Shown: positions 34,385 to 42,927 of the stretch, one piece after another
How positions within the stretch are numbered: position 1 is the stretch's first letter
Layout of the letters: each line of letters opens with the position of its first letter
Source of the DNA: Demequina soli
GTDB lineage: Bacteria; Actinomycetota; Actinomycetes; Actinomycetales; Demequinaceae
Assembly: GCF_000971195.1 (NCBI RefSeq)
Contig: NZ_BBLZ01000003.1
Span: forward strand, 62,001 to 126,000
Reading direction: 5' to 3'
Length of the DNA stretch: 64,000 bases
Notes under the pieces: model-generated
What the model saw: the letters and a program-made list of their open reading frames with translations, nothing else
Databases searched by the model: none
What the model was told of the DNA's origin: nothing
Program-made: the position numbers and the translations under genes

Positions 34385-35146
34385 GTGATCGACCTCGTCT
34401 CACCCACGCTGGGCCTCGCCCTGGGCGGCGGCGGGACGCTCGGCGGTGCGCACATCGGCGTTCTCCAGGTGATGCACGAGCGCGGCATCCGGCCGGGCGT
34501 GGTGGTGGGGACGTCCGCGGGCGCGCTGGTCGGTGCGGCGTACGCGATGGGCATCGACCCGTACCGGCTCGAGGAGCTGCTGCTCGACGTGCACTGGCAG
34601 GACGTCGCGGCCGTGCCACGCCGCCCGGGTGCGGGGCTGCTCGACGCGGCGGCGCTGCGCGAGTCCGTCACCGAGCTGATCGGCGGCGACGTCCTCATCG
34701 AGGACATGCCGATGCGTTTCGCGGCCGTCGCGACCGACGTGGCCTCCCGCCGGGCCGCGGTGATCGAGCGCGGCTCTCTCGTCGACGCGCTGCGCGCGAC
34801 GATCTCGGTGCCGGGGCTGTTCCGTCCCGTGCAGGTGGACGGCCGGCGGCTGCTCGACGGTGGGCTCAGGGCGAACCTGCCGCTCGAGGAGGCGCTCGGC
34901 GTGGGCGCGAGCCCCGTGATCGCGGTGCGGGTCGCGCCCGACTGGGACGTCCCCGGCTACTCGAGCTCGCGCATCGTGCGAGGGCTCGAGGCGCGGCCCG
35001 ACGTGCTGGTCATCTCCCCCGTGCTGCGCGGGCGCACCTGGTGGCAGACCAAGGACCTGGCGGGGGTGGTGGCCGCCGGGCGCGCGGCCGCCGAGGCGGC
35101 GCTGGCCCCTCCGCCCCGACCTCTTCCCACACACACGGACGGCTGA
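34385..35146 (+). CDS. Patatin-like phospholipase family protein
   Basis: 253 residues. Oxyanion loop LGLALGGGGTLGGAHIGVLQ, nucleophile serine in VVVGTSAGALVGAAYA (GxSxG) and the catalytic aspartate in LLDGGLRANLP (DGG) are all present, so a Ser-Asp lipase/esterase of the RssA/NTE-like bacterial group is expected. No signal peptide, cytoplasmic. The last residues (PPPRPLPTHTDG) are encoded by the left arm of an intergenic repeat (35111-35139), which apparently supplied a new stop codon; the family normally ends near here, so the core is intact. No functional link to the neighbouring sugar genes is evident. Confidence 0.9.
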   Translation: MIDLVSPTLGLALGGGGTLGGAHIGVLQVMHERGIRPGVVVGTSAGALVGAAYAMGIDPYRLEELLLDVHWQDVAAVPRRPGAGLLDAAALRESVTELIGGDVLIEDMPMRFAAVATDVASRRAAVIERGSLVDALRATISVPGLFRPVQVDGRRLLDGGLRANLPLEEALGVGASPVIAVRVAPDWDVPGYSSSRIVRGLEARPDVLVISPVLRGRTWWQTKDLAGVVAAGRAAAEAALAPPPRPLPTHTDG

Positions 35147-35232
35147 GACCGCTCCCGCGATGCAACTCGCGCGGTGAACCCCGACGTGGACGCCGGCACG
35201 TGCCGGATCCGTGTGGGAAGCGGTCGGGGCGG
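35111..35232. repeat. Intergenic repeat family 2, inverted pair
   Basis: The left arm 35111-35139 (CCGCCCCGACCTCTTCCCAC onward) is nearly the reverse complement of 35208-35232 (one substitution and a 4-nt indel). The left unit 35112-35167 repeats the copy at 10752-10806, including TGCAACT at its end. The arms could form a long cruciform or transcript hairpin that may terminate the patatin gene and the convergent LacI gene. Confidence 0.6.
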
Positions 35233-35284
35233 GCGAGCGGGCGAGCGGGCGAGCGGGCGGGCGGTCGAGCAGGCGGTCGGCGAA

Positions 35285-36289
35285 CTACCGGACGGTCGAC
35301 TCGCGGACCACGAGCTCGGGCTTGTAGACCACGCGACGCGGTTCCGCCGCGCCGTCCGCCTGCTCGAGGACCAGCTCGACGGCCGTGGACCCGATGAGCT
35401 CGCGCGGTTGGCGAACCGACGTGATGGGCACCACGGCGGAGGCCGCGAAGGCGATGTCGTCGTAGCCGACCAGTCCCACGTCCTCGGGCATGCGCACGGG
35501 GTCCGCGGCGAACAGGAGCGCGCGCTGGATCCCGATGGCGAGCAGGTCGTTCGCGGCGACGATGCCGTCGACGCGGCCCTCCTTGATGAGCGGCACGAGC
35601 GCCTCGCCGACGCGGCGGCCCTCGTCGAGCGACATCTCGTCGGCGCCGAACAGGCGGATGGTGGCGGTCGGGTCGGCGGACACCGCGGACGACGCGCCCT
35701 GGAAGCGGTCCGCGACCTGGCGGATGCGCAGCGGCCCGCCCACGAAGGCGAGGTGGCGCCGCCCGGTGTCGAGGAGGTGGCGCGCGGCGAGCGCGCCGCC
35801 GGCGACGTCGTCGACCGAGACGGACGAGAAGGCCGACTCCCCCGCCTCGCGGTCGACGAGCACGACCGGGATGCCGTGGGCACGGATCTGCGCGAGGCGC
35901 GACAGGTCGTCGCCCGCGGGCGAGATGAGCACGCCGCCCACGCGCTGCTGCTCGAAGACGTCGAGGTGGCGCTCCTCGCGCTCGACCGAGTCGTCGGAGT
36001 TCGCCATGAAGACGCTCAGGCCCTCGTCCGCCGCGCGGTCCTCGGCGCCGCGCGCGACGTCGGTGAAGAAGGGGTTGCCCGAGTCGAGCACCACGAGCGC
36101 GAGCGAGCGGCTGCGGCCCTCGCGCAGCTGGCGGGCCGCGCCGTTGGGGACGTAGCCGAGCAGGCGGATCGCGTCGCGGACGCGCTCGACGGTCTCGGGC
36201 TTCACGTGCTCGGGGCGGTTGAGCACGTTGGACACCGTGCCGACGGAGACGCCGGCGTGAGCCGCGACCTCCTTGACGCTGACGCCCAT
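35285..36289 (-). CDS. LacI-family repressor, probable rhamnose regulator
   Basis: 334 residues. N-terminal HTH and hinge: VSVKEVAAHAGVSVGTVSNVLNRPEHVKPETVERVRDAIRLLGYVPNGAARQLREG; then a periplasmic-binding-protein-like effector domain (SLALVVLDSGNPFFTDVARGAEDRA, VGLVGYDDIAFAASAVVPITSVRQP). Start ATG follows AAGGAGG. It is divergent from rhaI, and a TGAAACGATTCA operator sits directly after the rhaI -10 box; the same site recurs before rhaD and fucO. The likely inducer is L-rhamnose, L-rhamnulose or a phosphate ester; effector identity is inference. A half-like site TGAAACCTTCCA (36324-36335) nearer its own start may allow autoregulation. Confidence 0.92.
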   Translation of the reverse strand: MGVSVKEVAAHAGVSVGTVSNVLNRPEHVKPETVERVRDAIRLLGYVPNGAARQLREGRSRSLALVVLDSGNPFFTDVARGAEDRAADEGLSVFMANSDDSVEREERHLDVFEQQRVGGVLISPAGDDLSRLAQIRAHGIPVVLVDREAGESAFSSVSVDDVAGGALAARHLLDTGRRHLAFVGGPLRIRQVADRFQGASSAVSADPTATIRLFGADEMSLDEGRRVGEALVPLIKEGRVDGIVAANDLLAIGIQRALLFAADPVRMPEDVGLVGYDDIAFAASAVVPITSVRQPRELIGSTAVELVLEQADGAAEPRRVVYKPELVVRESTVR

Positions 36290-36359
36290 CGCGCCTCCTT
36301 CCCTCGGGTTCCGTTCAGGATACTGAAACCTTCCATCCCGTTCGGGACACGCCGCGGAT

Positions 36360-36402
36360 TTGACGACCGGCACCAGCGCGACATAGATTTTGAAACGATT
36401 CA
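36360..36402 (+). promoter_or_regulatory. rhaI promoter and LacI-type operator
   Basis: TTGACG (36360-36365), an 18-nt spacer and TAGATT (36384-36389) form a housekeeping-type promoter. TGAAACGATTCA (36391-36402) follows at once and covers the expected start site, so binding there should block transcription. A Shine-Dalgarno AAAGGAGA precedes the rhaI ATG. Confidence 0.75.
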
Positions 36403-36452
36403 TTCACGGGTGCCTCTGGCGCCCTCGCATGTCCCCTCAAAGGAGAGTCACG

Positions 36453-37619
36453 ATGGTCTTCAGCAGCCACGTCGCCAGCCGTCTCGAGGAGCAGGCCATC
36501 GAGCTTCCCTCGTGGGCCTTCGGCAACTCCGGCACCCGCTTCAAGGTGTTCGGCACCCCCGGCACCCCGCGCGACCCGTTCGAGAAGATCGCGGACGCCG
36601 CGCAGGTCCACAAGTTCACCGGCCTCGCCCCCACCGTCGCCCTCCACATCCCGTGGGACAAGGTGGACGACTACGCGGCGCTGCGCACGCACGCCGAGGA
36701 CCTCGGCGTCGCGCTCGGCACCATCAACTCGAACACCTTCCAGGCCGACATCTACAAGCTCGGCTCCCTCACGCACCGCGACGAGAAGGTCCGCCGCACC
36801 GCGATCGACCACCACCTCGAGTGCATCGACATCATGGACGAGACCGGCTCGCGCGACCTCAAGATCTGGCTCGCGGACGGCACCAACTACGCCGGCCAGG
36901 ACGACATGCGCGGCCGCCAGGACCGCCTCCACGAGTCGCTGCAGGAGATCTACGCGCGCATCGGCGAGGAGCAGCGCCTGGTGCTCGAGTACAAGATCTT
37001 CGAGCCGGCGTTCTATCACATGGACGTGCCGGACTGGGGCACGTCGTACGCCCAGTGCGCGGCGCTCGGCGAGCGCGCGACCGTGTGCCTCGACACCGGC
37101 CACCACGCCCCCAGCACCAACATCGAGTTCATCGTCATGCAGCTGCTCCGCCTCGGCAAGCTCGGCTCGTTCGACTTCAACTCGCGCAACTACGCCGACG
37201 ACGACCTCATCGTCGGCGCCGCCGACCCGTTCCAGCTGTTCCGCATCATCGTCGAGGTGCTGCGCGGCGGCGGCTACGGCAAGGACGGCGACACCGCGTT
37301 CATGCTCGACCAGTGCCACAACATCGAGGACAAGATCCCGGGCCAGATCCGCTCCGTGCTCAACGTCCAGGAGATGACGGCCCGCGCGCTGCTGCTCGAC
37401 CGCGACGCGCTCGACGCCGCGCAGGCCGAGGGCGACGTCCTCAAGGCCAACGGCATCATGATGGACGCCTTCTACACCGACGTCCGCGCCGACCTCGCCG
37501 CCTACCGCGAGGAGCGCGGCCTGCCCGCCGACCCGATGCACGCGTTCGCCGAGTCGGGCTACCTCGCGCAGATCGCCGCCGACCGCGTCGGCGGCGTCCA
37601 GGCCGGCTGGGGCGCGTAG
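36453..37619 (+). CDS. rhaI: L-rhamnose isomerase (RhaI type)
   Basis: Converts L-rhamnose to L-rhamnulose. The 388-residue protein belongs to the xylose-isomerase-like RhaI/Pseudomonas stutzeri class rather than the E. coli RhaA class: KVFGTPGTPRDPFEKIADAAQVHKFTG, LKIWLADGTNYAGQDDMRGRQDRLHESL, LVLEYKIFEPAFYHMDVPDWGTSY (Glu and His metal ligands), CLDTGHHAPSTNIE (Asp) and GSFDFNSRNYADDDLIVG (Asp). Start after AAAGGAGAGTCACG. First gene of the main rhamnose operon, under the LacI-type operator. A strong hairpin follows before the next gene. Confidence 0.95.
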   Translation: MVFSSHVASRLEEQAIELPSWAFGNSGTRFKVFGTPGTPRDPFEKIADAAQVHKFTGLAPTVALHIPWDKVDDYAALRTHAEDLGVALGTINSNTFQADIYKLGSLTHRDEKVRRTAIDHHLECIDIMDETGSRDLKIWLADGTNYAGQDDMRGRQDRLHESLQEIYARIGEEQRLVLEYKIFEPAFYHMDVPDWGTSYAQCAALGERATVCLDTGHHAPSTNIEFIVMQLLRLGKLGSFDFNSRNYADDDLIVGAADPFQLFRIIVEVLRGGGYGKDGDTAFMLDQCHNIEDKIPGQIRSVLNVQEMTARALLLDRDALDAAQAEGDVLKANGIMMDAFYTDVRADLAAYREERGLPADPMHAFAESGYLAQIAADRVGGVQAGWGA

Positions 37620-37636
37620 ACCTCCGTCCCCTCCCC

Positions 37637-37668
37637 GCCGGGCGGGGCGCTCGACCGCCCCGCCCGGC
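37637..37668 (+). terminator. Intra-operon hairpin between rhaI and the aldolase/dehydrogenase gene
   Basis: Perfect 13-bp stem GCCGGGCGGGGCG/CGCCCCGCCCGGC with a 6-nt loop. Because downstream genes lack an obvious separate promoter, it may be a partial terminator or an mRNA-stabilising element that raises rhaI output over the rest. A decamer copy follows at 37673-37682. Confidence 0.6.
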
Positions 37669-37710
37669 ACCCCGCATCGTCCACCCTCACGTCCCCAGAG
37701 AGGACCCCTC

Positions 37711-39747
37711 ATGACGAACCCCACCGCCGACGCGCTCATCGCGCGCTCCAACCGCCTCGGCTCCGACCCGAAGAACACCAACTACGCGGGCGGCAACACG
37801 TCCGCGAAGGGCCTCGCGCTCGACCCCGCCACCGGCGAGGACGTCGAGCTCGTGTGGGTCAAGGGCTCCGGCGGCGACCTCGGCACGCTCGGCACCAACG
37901 GCCTCGCCGTGCTCCGCCTCGACCGCCTCCGCGGCCTGGTCGACACCTACCCGGGCGTCGAGCGCGAGGACGAGATGGTCGCCGCGTTCGACTACTGCCT
38001 CCACGGCCGCGGCGGCGCCGCCCCGTCGATCGACACCGCGATGCACGGCCTCGTCGACGCCGCCCACGTGGACCATCTCCACCCCGACGCCGGCATCGCG
38101 ATCGCGACCGCCGCGGACGGCGAGCAGCTGACCGCGACCATCTTCGGCGACCAGGTCGTGTGGGTGCCGTGGCGCCGCCCCGGCTTCCAGCTGGGCCTCG
38201 ACATCGCCGCCATCAAGGAGGCCAACCCGCAGGCGATCGGCTGCATCCTCGGCGGCCACGGCATCACCGCGTGGGGCGACACCTCCGACGAGTGCGAGGC
38301 GCGCTCGCTCGAGATCATCGACACCGCCGCCCGCTACATCGCGGAGCACGGCGCGCCGGAGCCGTTCGGCCCGGCGCTGCCCGGCTTCGCCGCGCTGGCG
38401 GACGATGCGCGCAAGGCCAAGGCGATCGCGCTCGCCCCCGTGATCCGCGGCCTCGCGTCGCACGACCGCCCGATGGTGGGCCACTTCACCGACGACGCCG
38501 TGGTGCTCGACTTCCTGGCCTCGGCGGAGCACCCGCGCCTGGCCGCGCTCGGCACCTCGTGCCCCGACCACTTCCTGCGCACCAAGGTCAAGCCGATGGT
38601 CCTCGACCTCCCGGCCGACGCCTCGATCGAGGAGAGCATCGCGCGCCTCCACGAGCTCCACGCCGCCTACCGCGACGACTACCAGGCGTACTACGACGCC
38701 CACGCCGACGCATCGTCCCCCGCCATGCGCGGCGCCGACCCGGCGATCGTGCTGGTCCCGGGCGTGGGCATGTTCTCGTTCGGCGCGAACAAGCAGACCG
38801 CGCGCGTGGCGGGCGAGTTCTACATCAACGCGATCAACGTGATGCGCGGCGCCGAGTCGCTGTCGACCTACACCCCGATCTCGGACGCCGAGAAGTTCGC
38901 GATCGAGTACTGGGCGCTCGAGGAGGCCAAGCTCCAGCGGATGCCGAAGCCGAAGTCGCACGCCACCCGCGTCGCCTTCGTGACGGGCGCCGCGTCGGGC
39001 ATCGGCAAGGCCATCGCGACCCGCCTCGTCGCCGAGGGCGCGTGCGTCGTCATCGCCGACCTCGACCTCGAGAAGGCGCAGGCCGCCGCGGCGGAGCTCG
39101 GCTCCACGGACGTCGCGATCGGCGTCGCGGCGAACGTCGCGGACGCGGACGCCATCACGGCGGCGATCGGCGAGGCCGTGCTGGCCTTCGGCGGCGTCGA
39201 CCTCATCGTCAACAACGCCGGCCTGTCGCTGTCCAAGCCGCTCCTCGAGACCACCGAGGCCGACTGGGACCTCCAGCACGACGTCATGGCCAAGGGATCG
39301 TTCCTCGTGTCCCAGGCCGCGGCGCGGGTCATGATCGCGCAGCGCATGGGCGGCGACATCGTCTACATCGCGTCGAAGAACTCCGTGTTCGCCGGCCCGA
39401 ACAACATCGCCTACTCCGCCACCAAGGCGGACCAGGCCCACCAGGTGCGCCTGCTCGCGGTCGAGCTGGGCGAGCACGGCATCAAGGTCAACGGGATCAA
39501 CCCCGACGGCGTGGTGCGCGGCTCCGGCATCTTCGCCGGCGGCTGGGGCGCGAACCGCGCCAAGACCTACGGGATCGAGGAGGAGAAGTTGGGCGAGTTC
39601 TACGCGCAGCGCACCATCCTGAAGCGCGAGGTGCTCCCCGAGCACGTCGCGAACGCCACGGCCATCGTCACGGGCCCCGACATGTCGCACACCACCGGCC
39701 TCCACATCCCCGTGGACGCCGGCGTGGCGGCGGCATTCCTCCGTTGA
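37711..39747 (+). CDS. Bifunctional rhamnulose-1-phosphate aldolase / lactaldehyde dehydrogenase (SDR)
   Basis: 678-residue fusion. Residues about 1-400 are a class II aldolase domain (YAGGNTSAKG, VKGSGGDLGTL, DAAHVDHLHPDAGIAIATA with zinc histidines, GCILGGHGITAWG). Residues about 425-678 are a short-chain dehydrogenase: VAFVTGAASGIGKAIATRLVAEGA, VNNAGLSLSKPL, and the catalytic pair in IAYSATKADQAHQV. Known fused enzymes cleave rhamnulose-1-phosphate to DHAP and L-lactaldehyde and oxidise the aldehyde to L-lactate. Its gene overlaps rhaB by TTGA. The genome also has a separate class II RhaD at 42928, an unusual redundancy. Confidence 0.94.
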   Translation: MTNPTADALIARSNRLGSDPKNTNYAGGNTSAKGLALDPATGEDVELVWVKGSGGDLGTLGTNGLAVLRLDRLRGLVDTYPGVEREDEMVAAFDYCLHGRGGAAPSIDTAMHGLVDAAHVDHLHPDAGIAIATAADGEQLTATIFGDQVVWVPWRRPGFQLGLDIAAIKEANPQAIGCILGGHGITAWGDTSDECEARSLEIIDTAARYIAEHGAPEPFGPALPGFAALADDARKAKAIALAPVIRGLASHDRPMVGHFTDDAVVLDFLASAEHPRLAALGTSCPDHFLRTKVKPMVLDLPADASIEESIARLHELHAAYRDDYQAYYDAHADASSPAMRGADPAIVLVPGVGMFSFGANKQTARVAGEFYINAINVMRGAESLSTYTPISDAEKFAIEYWALEEAKLQRMPKPKSHATRVAFVTGAASGIGKAIATRLVAEGACVVIADLDLEKAQAAAAELGSTDVAIGVAANVADADAITAAIGEAVLAFGGVDLIVNNAGLSLSKPLLETTEADWDLQHDVMAKGSFLVSQAAARVMIAQRMGGDIVYIASKNSVFAGPNNIAYSATKADQAHQVRLLAVELGEHGIKVNGINPDGVVRGSGIFAGGWGANRAKTYGIEEEKLGEFYAQRTILKREVLPEHVANATAIVTGPDMSHTTGLHIPVDAGVAAAFLR

Positions 39748-41162
39748 CCGCCGCGGTCGCCGCGGTCGACCTCGGCGCGACCTCCGGTCGCGTCATGGTC
39801 GGACAGGTGGGCCCCGACACCCTCGAGCTCCGCCAGATGGGCCGCTTCCCCAACGGCCCGGTGCACACCCCCGACGGGCTGCACTGGAACGTCCAGCAGC
39901 TCTACGCGCACGTCCTCGACGGGCTGCGCTCGGCGTCGCGCTGGGACGACGGGATCCGGTCCATCGGCATCGACTCGTGGGCGGTCGACTACGCCCTCCT
40001 CCGCGGCGACCGCGTCCTCGGCGAGCCGTTCCACTACCGGGACGAGCGCACCGCCCACGGCGTGTCACTGGTCCACGCCGACGAGCCGTTCTCCCTGCTC
40101 TACGCGCGCAACGGGCTGCAGTTCCTGCCGTTCACCACGCTGTACCAGCTCGCGGTGGAGCGCGAGGCGGGCATGCTCGGCGTCGCCGACCGCCTGCTCC
40201 TGGTCCCCGACCTCATGGCCCACTACCTCACGGGCGCCACCGTGGCCGAGGCGACCAACGCCTCCACCACCGGGCTGCTCGACGTGGCGACCAAGGAGTG
40301 GGACGGCGAGCTCATGGACCGGCTGCGCCTGCCGCGCGGGCTGTTCCCGCGCATCGTCCAGCCGGGTGAGAGCATCGGCACCCTGCTGCCCCACGTCACC
40401 TCGACCACCGGCCTCGCCGGCGACACCCCCGTCATCGCGGTCGGGTCGCACGACACCGCCTCCGCGGTGGTCGCGACCCCCATGACCGAGCCGGGCGGCG
40501 CGTACATCTCGTGCGGCACCTGGGGGCTCGTGGGCGTCGAGACGGAGTCGCCGGTGCTCAGCGACGCGGCGCGCGAGGCGAACTTCACCAACGAGGGCGG
40601 CGTCGACGGCCGCACCCGGTTACTCCACAACGTCATGGGCCTGTGGATCCTGTCGGAGACCATCCGCACGTGGGAGCGCGACGGCTCGACCGTGGACCTG
40701 CAGCGCCTGCTGGCCGAGGCGGCCGCCGTCGAGCCGGGCGACATCTTCGACGCCAACGACGACGTGTTCATGCCGACCGGCGACATGCCGGAGCGCATCG
40801 CGACGTGGCTGTCGTCGCGAGGCTTCCGGGTCCCCGCATCGCGCGCGGAGATGGCGCGCTGCATCATCGAGAGCCTCGCGCAGGCCTTCGCGGACGCGGT
40901 GCACGATGCGGCGGCCCTGTCCGCGCAGGACGTGCGCCGGATCCACATCACCGGCGGCGGCTCGCTCAACGAGCTGCTGTGCCAGCGCACCGCGGACCGC
41001 GCAGGGATGCCGGTGGTGGCCGGCCCGGTCGAGGCCACCGCGATCGGCAACGTGCTCATCCAGGGCCGCGCGATCGGCGCGATCTCCGGCTCGCTGGAGT
41101 CGCTGCGCGACTTGGTCGCGCGTACGTTCAACCCCAGAGTCTTCACCCCGAAGGGACACTGA
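39744..41162 (+). CDS. rhaB: Rhamnulokinase
   Basis: Phosphorylates L-rhamnulose at O-1 with ATP. 472 residues of the FGGY kinase family: [20 protein letters not shown] (phosphate-1), [64 protein letters not shown] with the catalytic aspartate, [14 protein letters not shown], and [37 protein letters not shown] (adenosine motif). The reading begins with a TTG that overlaps the previous stop (TTGA); the next possible start would remove the phosphate-binding strand. Translational coupling to the aldolase is implied. The lldD gene starts 4 nt after its stop. Confidence 0.94.
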   Translation: MTAAVAAVDLGATSGRVMVGQVGPDTLELRQMGRFPNGPVHTPDGLHWNVQQLYAHVLDGLRSASRWDDGIRSIGIDSWAVDYALLRGDRVLGEPFHYRDERTAHGVSLVHADEPFSLLYARNGLQFLPFTTLYQLAVEREAGMLGVADRLLLVPDLMAHYLTGATVAEATNASTTGLLDVATKEWDGELMDRLRLPRGLFPRIVQPGESIGTLLPHVTSTTGLAGDTPVIAVGSHDTASAVVATPMTEPGGAYISCGTWGLVGVETESPVLSDAAREANFTNEGGVDGRTRLLHNVMGLWILSETIRTWERDGSTVDLQRLLAEAAAVEPGDIFDANDDVFMPTGDMPERIATWLSSRGFRVPASRAEMARCIIESLAQAFADAVHDAAALSAQDVRRIHITGGGSLNELLCQRTADRAGMPVVAGPVEATAIGNVLIQGRAIGAISGSLESLRDLVARTFNPRVFTPKGH

Positions 41163-41166
41163 CCGA

Positions 41167-42543
41167 ATGAAGATGGAGCGCCGGGTCCCCCGGCCCGCCG
41201 ACCTGGCACCGCTGCTGCGCTTCAAGGGCATCGAGCCCAACGGCCGCACGCGCCGGCTGGCGAAGGCCCACACCATCGCCGACCTGCGCGCGATCGCGAA
41301 GCGACGCACCCCCAAGGGGGCGTTCGACTACACCGACGGCGCCGCCGAGGAGGAGCTGTCGCTCGCCCGCGCGCGCCGCGCGTTCCGCGAGATCGAGTTC
41401 CATCCCGCGATCCTGCGCGACGTGTCGAACGTCGACACGTCCGTCTCCATCTTCGGAGGCACGTCCGCGATGCCGTTCGGCATCGCGCCCACGGGCTTCA
41501 CGCGGATGATGCAGGCCGAGGGCGAGCGCGCCGGCGCGTCCGCCGCGGGCGCCGCGGGCATCCCGTTCTCCCTGTCGACGCTCGGCACCACGTCGCCCGA
41601 GGGCGTGCGCGAGGCCAACCCGGACGGCCGCAACTGGTTCCAGCTGTACATGCAGAAGGACCGCGACAAGTCGATGCAGCTGATGCAGCGTGCGGCCGAG
41701 GCGGGCTTCGACACGCTGCTCGTCACGGTCGACGTGCCGGCCGCGGGCGCGCGCCTGCGGGACTCGTACAACGGGTTCACCATCCCGCCGCAGCTCACCC
41801 CTCGCACCGTGCTGAATGCCATCCCGCGGCCCGAGTGGTGGTGGAACTTCCTCACCACCGAGCCGCTGACGTTCGCGTCGCTGTCGGAGTGGAACGGCAC
41901 CATCGGCGAGCTGCTCGACTCGCTGTTCGACCCGACGGTCGACTTCGACGACCTCGAGTGGATCCGCGACCAGTGGCCCGGCAAGGTGGCGGTCAAGGGC
42001 ATCCAGACGCTCGACGACGCGAAGGCCGTGGTCGACCGCGGCGTGGACGGCATCGTGCTGTCCAACCACGGCGGCCGCCAGCTCGACCGCGCCCCGATCC
42101 CCTTCCACCTGCTGCCCTCGGTGGCGGCGGAGCTGGGCGGGAGGACGACCATCGTGGTCGACACGGGCATCATGGCCGGCGCGGACATCGTCGCGGCGCT
42201 CGCGTGCGGCGCGGACTTCACCTTGGTGGGCCGGGCGTACCTGTACGGCCTCATGGCCGGCGGGCGTGAGGGTGTGGACCGCGCGATCGAGATCCTGTCG
42301 CGCGAGGTGGTCCGGACCATGAAGCTCCTGGGCGTGTCCTCCGTGGCCGAGCTCAACCCCGGCCACGTGACGCAGCTCCAGCGGATGGTGCCGATCGCTC
42401 GGCCCTCGGCCGGTGCCGGCGCCGCCGCCGCTCCCGCCGCGAAGGCGGCGCCCGCCAAGCGCGCCCCCGCCAAGCCCCGCGCGAAGGCGGCCGCGAAGCC
42501 CGCCGAGGGCCTGATCGCGAGCCCGAACCGCACGAAGAACTGA
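41167..42543 (+). CDS. lldD: FMN-dependent alpha-hydroxy-acid (L-lactate) dehydrogenase with Ala/Lys/Pro tail
   Basis: 458 residues. TIM-barrel FMN enzyme: [124 protein letters not shown] (catalytic histidine and arginine) and [37 protein letters not shown]. It would oxidise L-lactate to pyruvate, the product of the aldolase/dehydrogenase, so the operon runs from rhamnose to central metabolism. The last about 55 residues are low-complexity Ala/Pro/Lys ([20 protein letters not shown]), unlike ordinary LldD. A terminator follows. Confidence 0.92.
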   Translation: MKMERRVPRPADLAPLLRFKGIEPNGRTRRLAKAHTIADLRAIAKRRTPKGAFDYTDGAAEEELSLARARRAFREIEFHPAILRDVSNVDTSVSIFGGTSAMPFGIAPTGFTRMMQAEGERAGASAAGAAGIPFSLSTLGTTSPEGVREANPDGRNWFQLYMQKDRDKSMQLMQRAAEAGFDTLLVTVDVPAAGARLRDSYNGFTIPPQLTPRTVLNAIPRPEWWWNFLTTEPLTFASLSEWNGTIGELLDSLFDPTVDFDDLEWIRDQWPGKVAVKGIQTLDDAKAVVDRGVDGIVLSNHGGRQLDRAPIPFHLLPSVAAELGGRTTIVVDTGIMAGADIVAALACGADFTLVGRAYLYGLMAGGREGVDRAIEILSREVVRTMKLLGVSSVAELNPGHVTQLQRMVPIARPSAGAGAAAAPAAKAAPAKRAPAKPRAKAAAKPAEGLIASPNRTKN

Positions 42544-42551
42544 CGCGCCTC

Positions 42552-42591
42552 GACGGGCGGGCCCCTCCTCCGGGAGGGGCTCGCCCCCGTC
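42552..42591 (+). terminator. Terminator of the rhaI-rhaB-lldD operon
   Basis: Core stem GCCCCTCC/GGAGGGGC with loop TCCG, extended by imperfect outer pairing GACGGG/CCCGTC. Lies 9 nt after the lldD stop. Confidence 0.75.
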
Positions 42592-42860
42592 GTACGCGGC
42601 AATGGTGGGGGTTGGTGTCGCTTCGCGCGCGTGCGAGGGCGCGACCATGCGTCCCGTTGTCGCTTCAGGCGCGCCACCGATATCGGAGCGCCGCGCCTCG
42701 GCGGAGCCCCGTCATCCCGAGCGAACGACAACGCCAGACACGGTTGAGGTTCCCCGGCCCACGCAAGCGGCAGGAAGTCGCACGATCGTCTCGGCGCCCC
42801 GCGCGCCCGCGCCATCCGACCCGGGACCAAGGGCGCAGCACCGCCACCCGATTCCATGAT
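42592..42860. other. Gene-free region upstream of rhaD
   Basis: About 270 bp with slightly lower G+C and no plausible gene on either strand. I see no decamer copy, no clear promoter box and no repeat here. It probably carries the rhaD promoter; CATGAT (42855-42860) just before the operator is a weak -10 candidate. Confidence 0.4.
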
Positions 42861-42872
42861 TGAATCGTTTCA
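42861..42872 (+). promoter_or_regulatory. LacI-type operator upstream of rhaD
   Basis: TGAATCGTTTCA is the exact reverse complement of the rhaI operator TGAAACGATTCA. It lies 55 nt before the rhaD GTG. Confidence 0.75.
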
Positions 42873-42927
42873 TTCCCGGAAGGGACGGCGCGCCGCAGGG
42901 GTCGCGCCACCGACACAGGAGGACATC

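Noticed and set aside
35285..36403. Longer LacI reading starting at 36403
   Set aside because: It would begin inside the rhaI operator; the ATG at 36289 has AAGGAGG and the normal LacI N-terminus.
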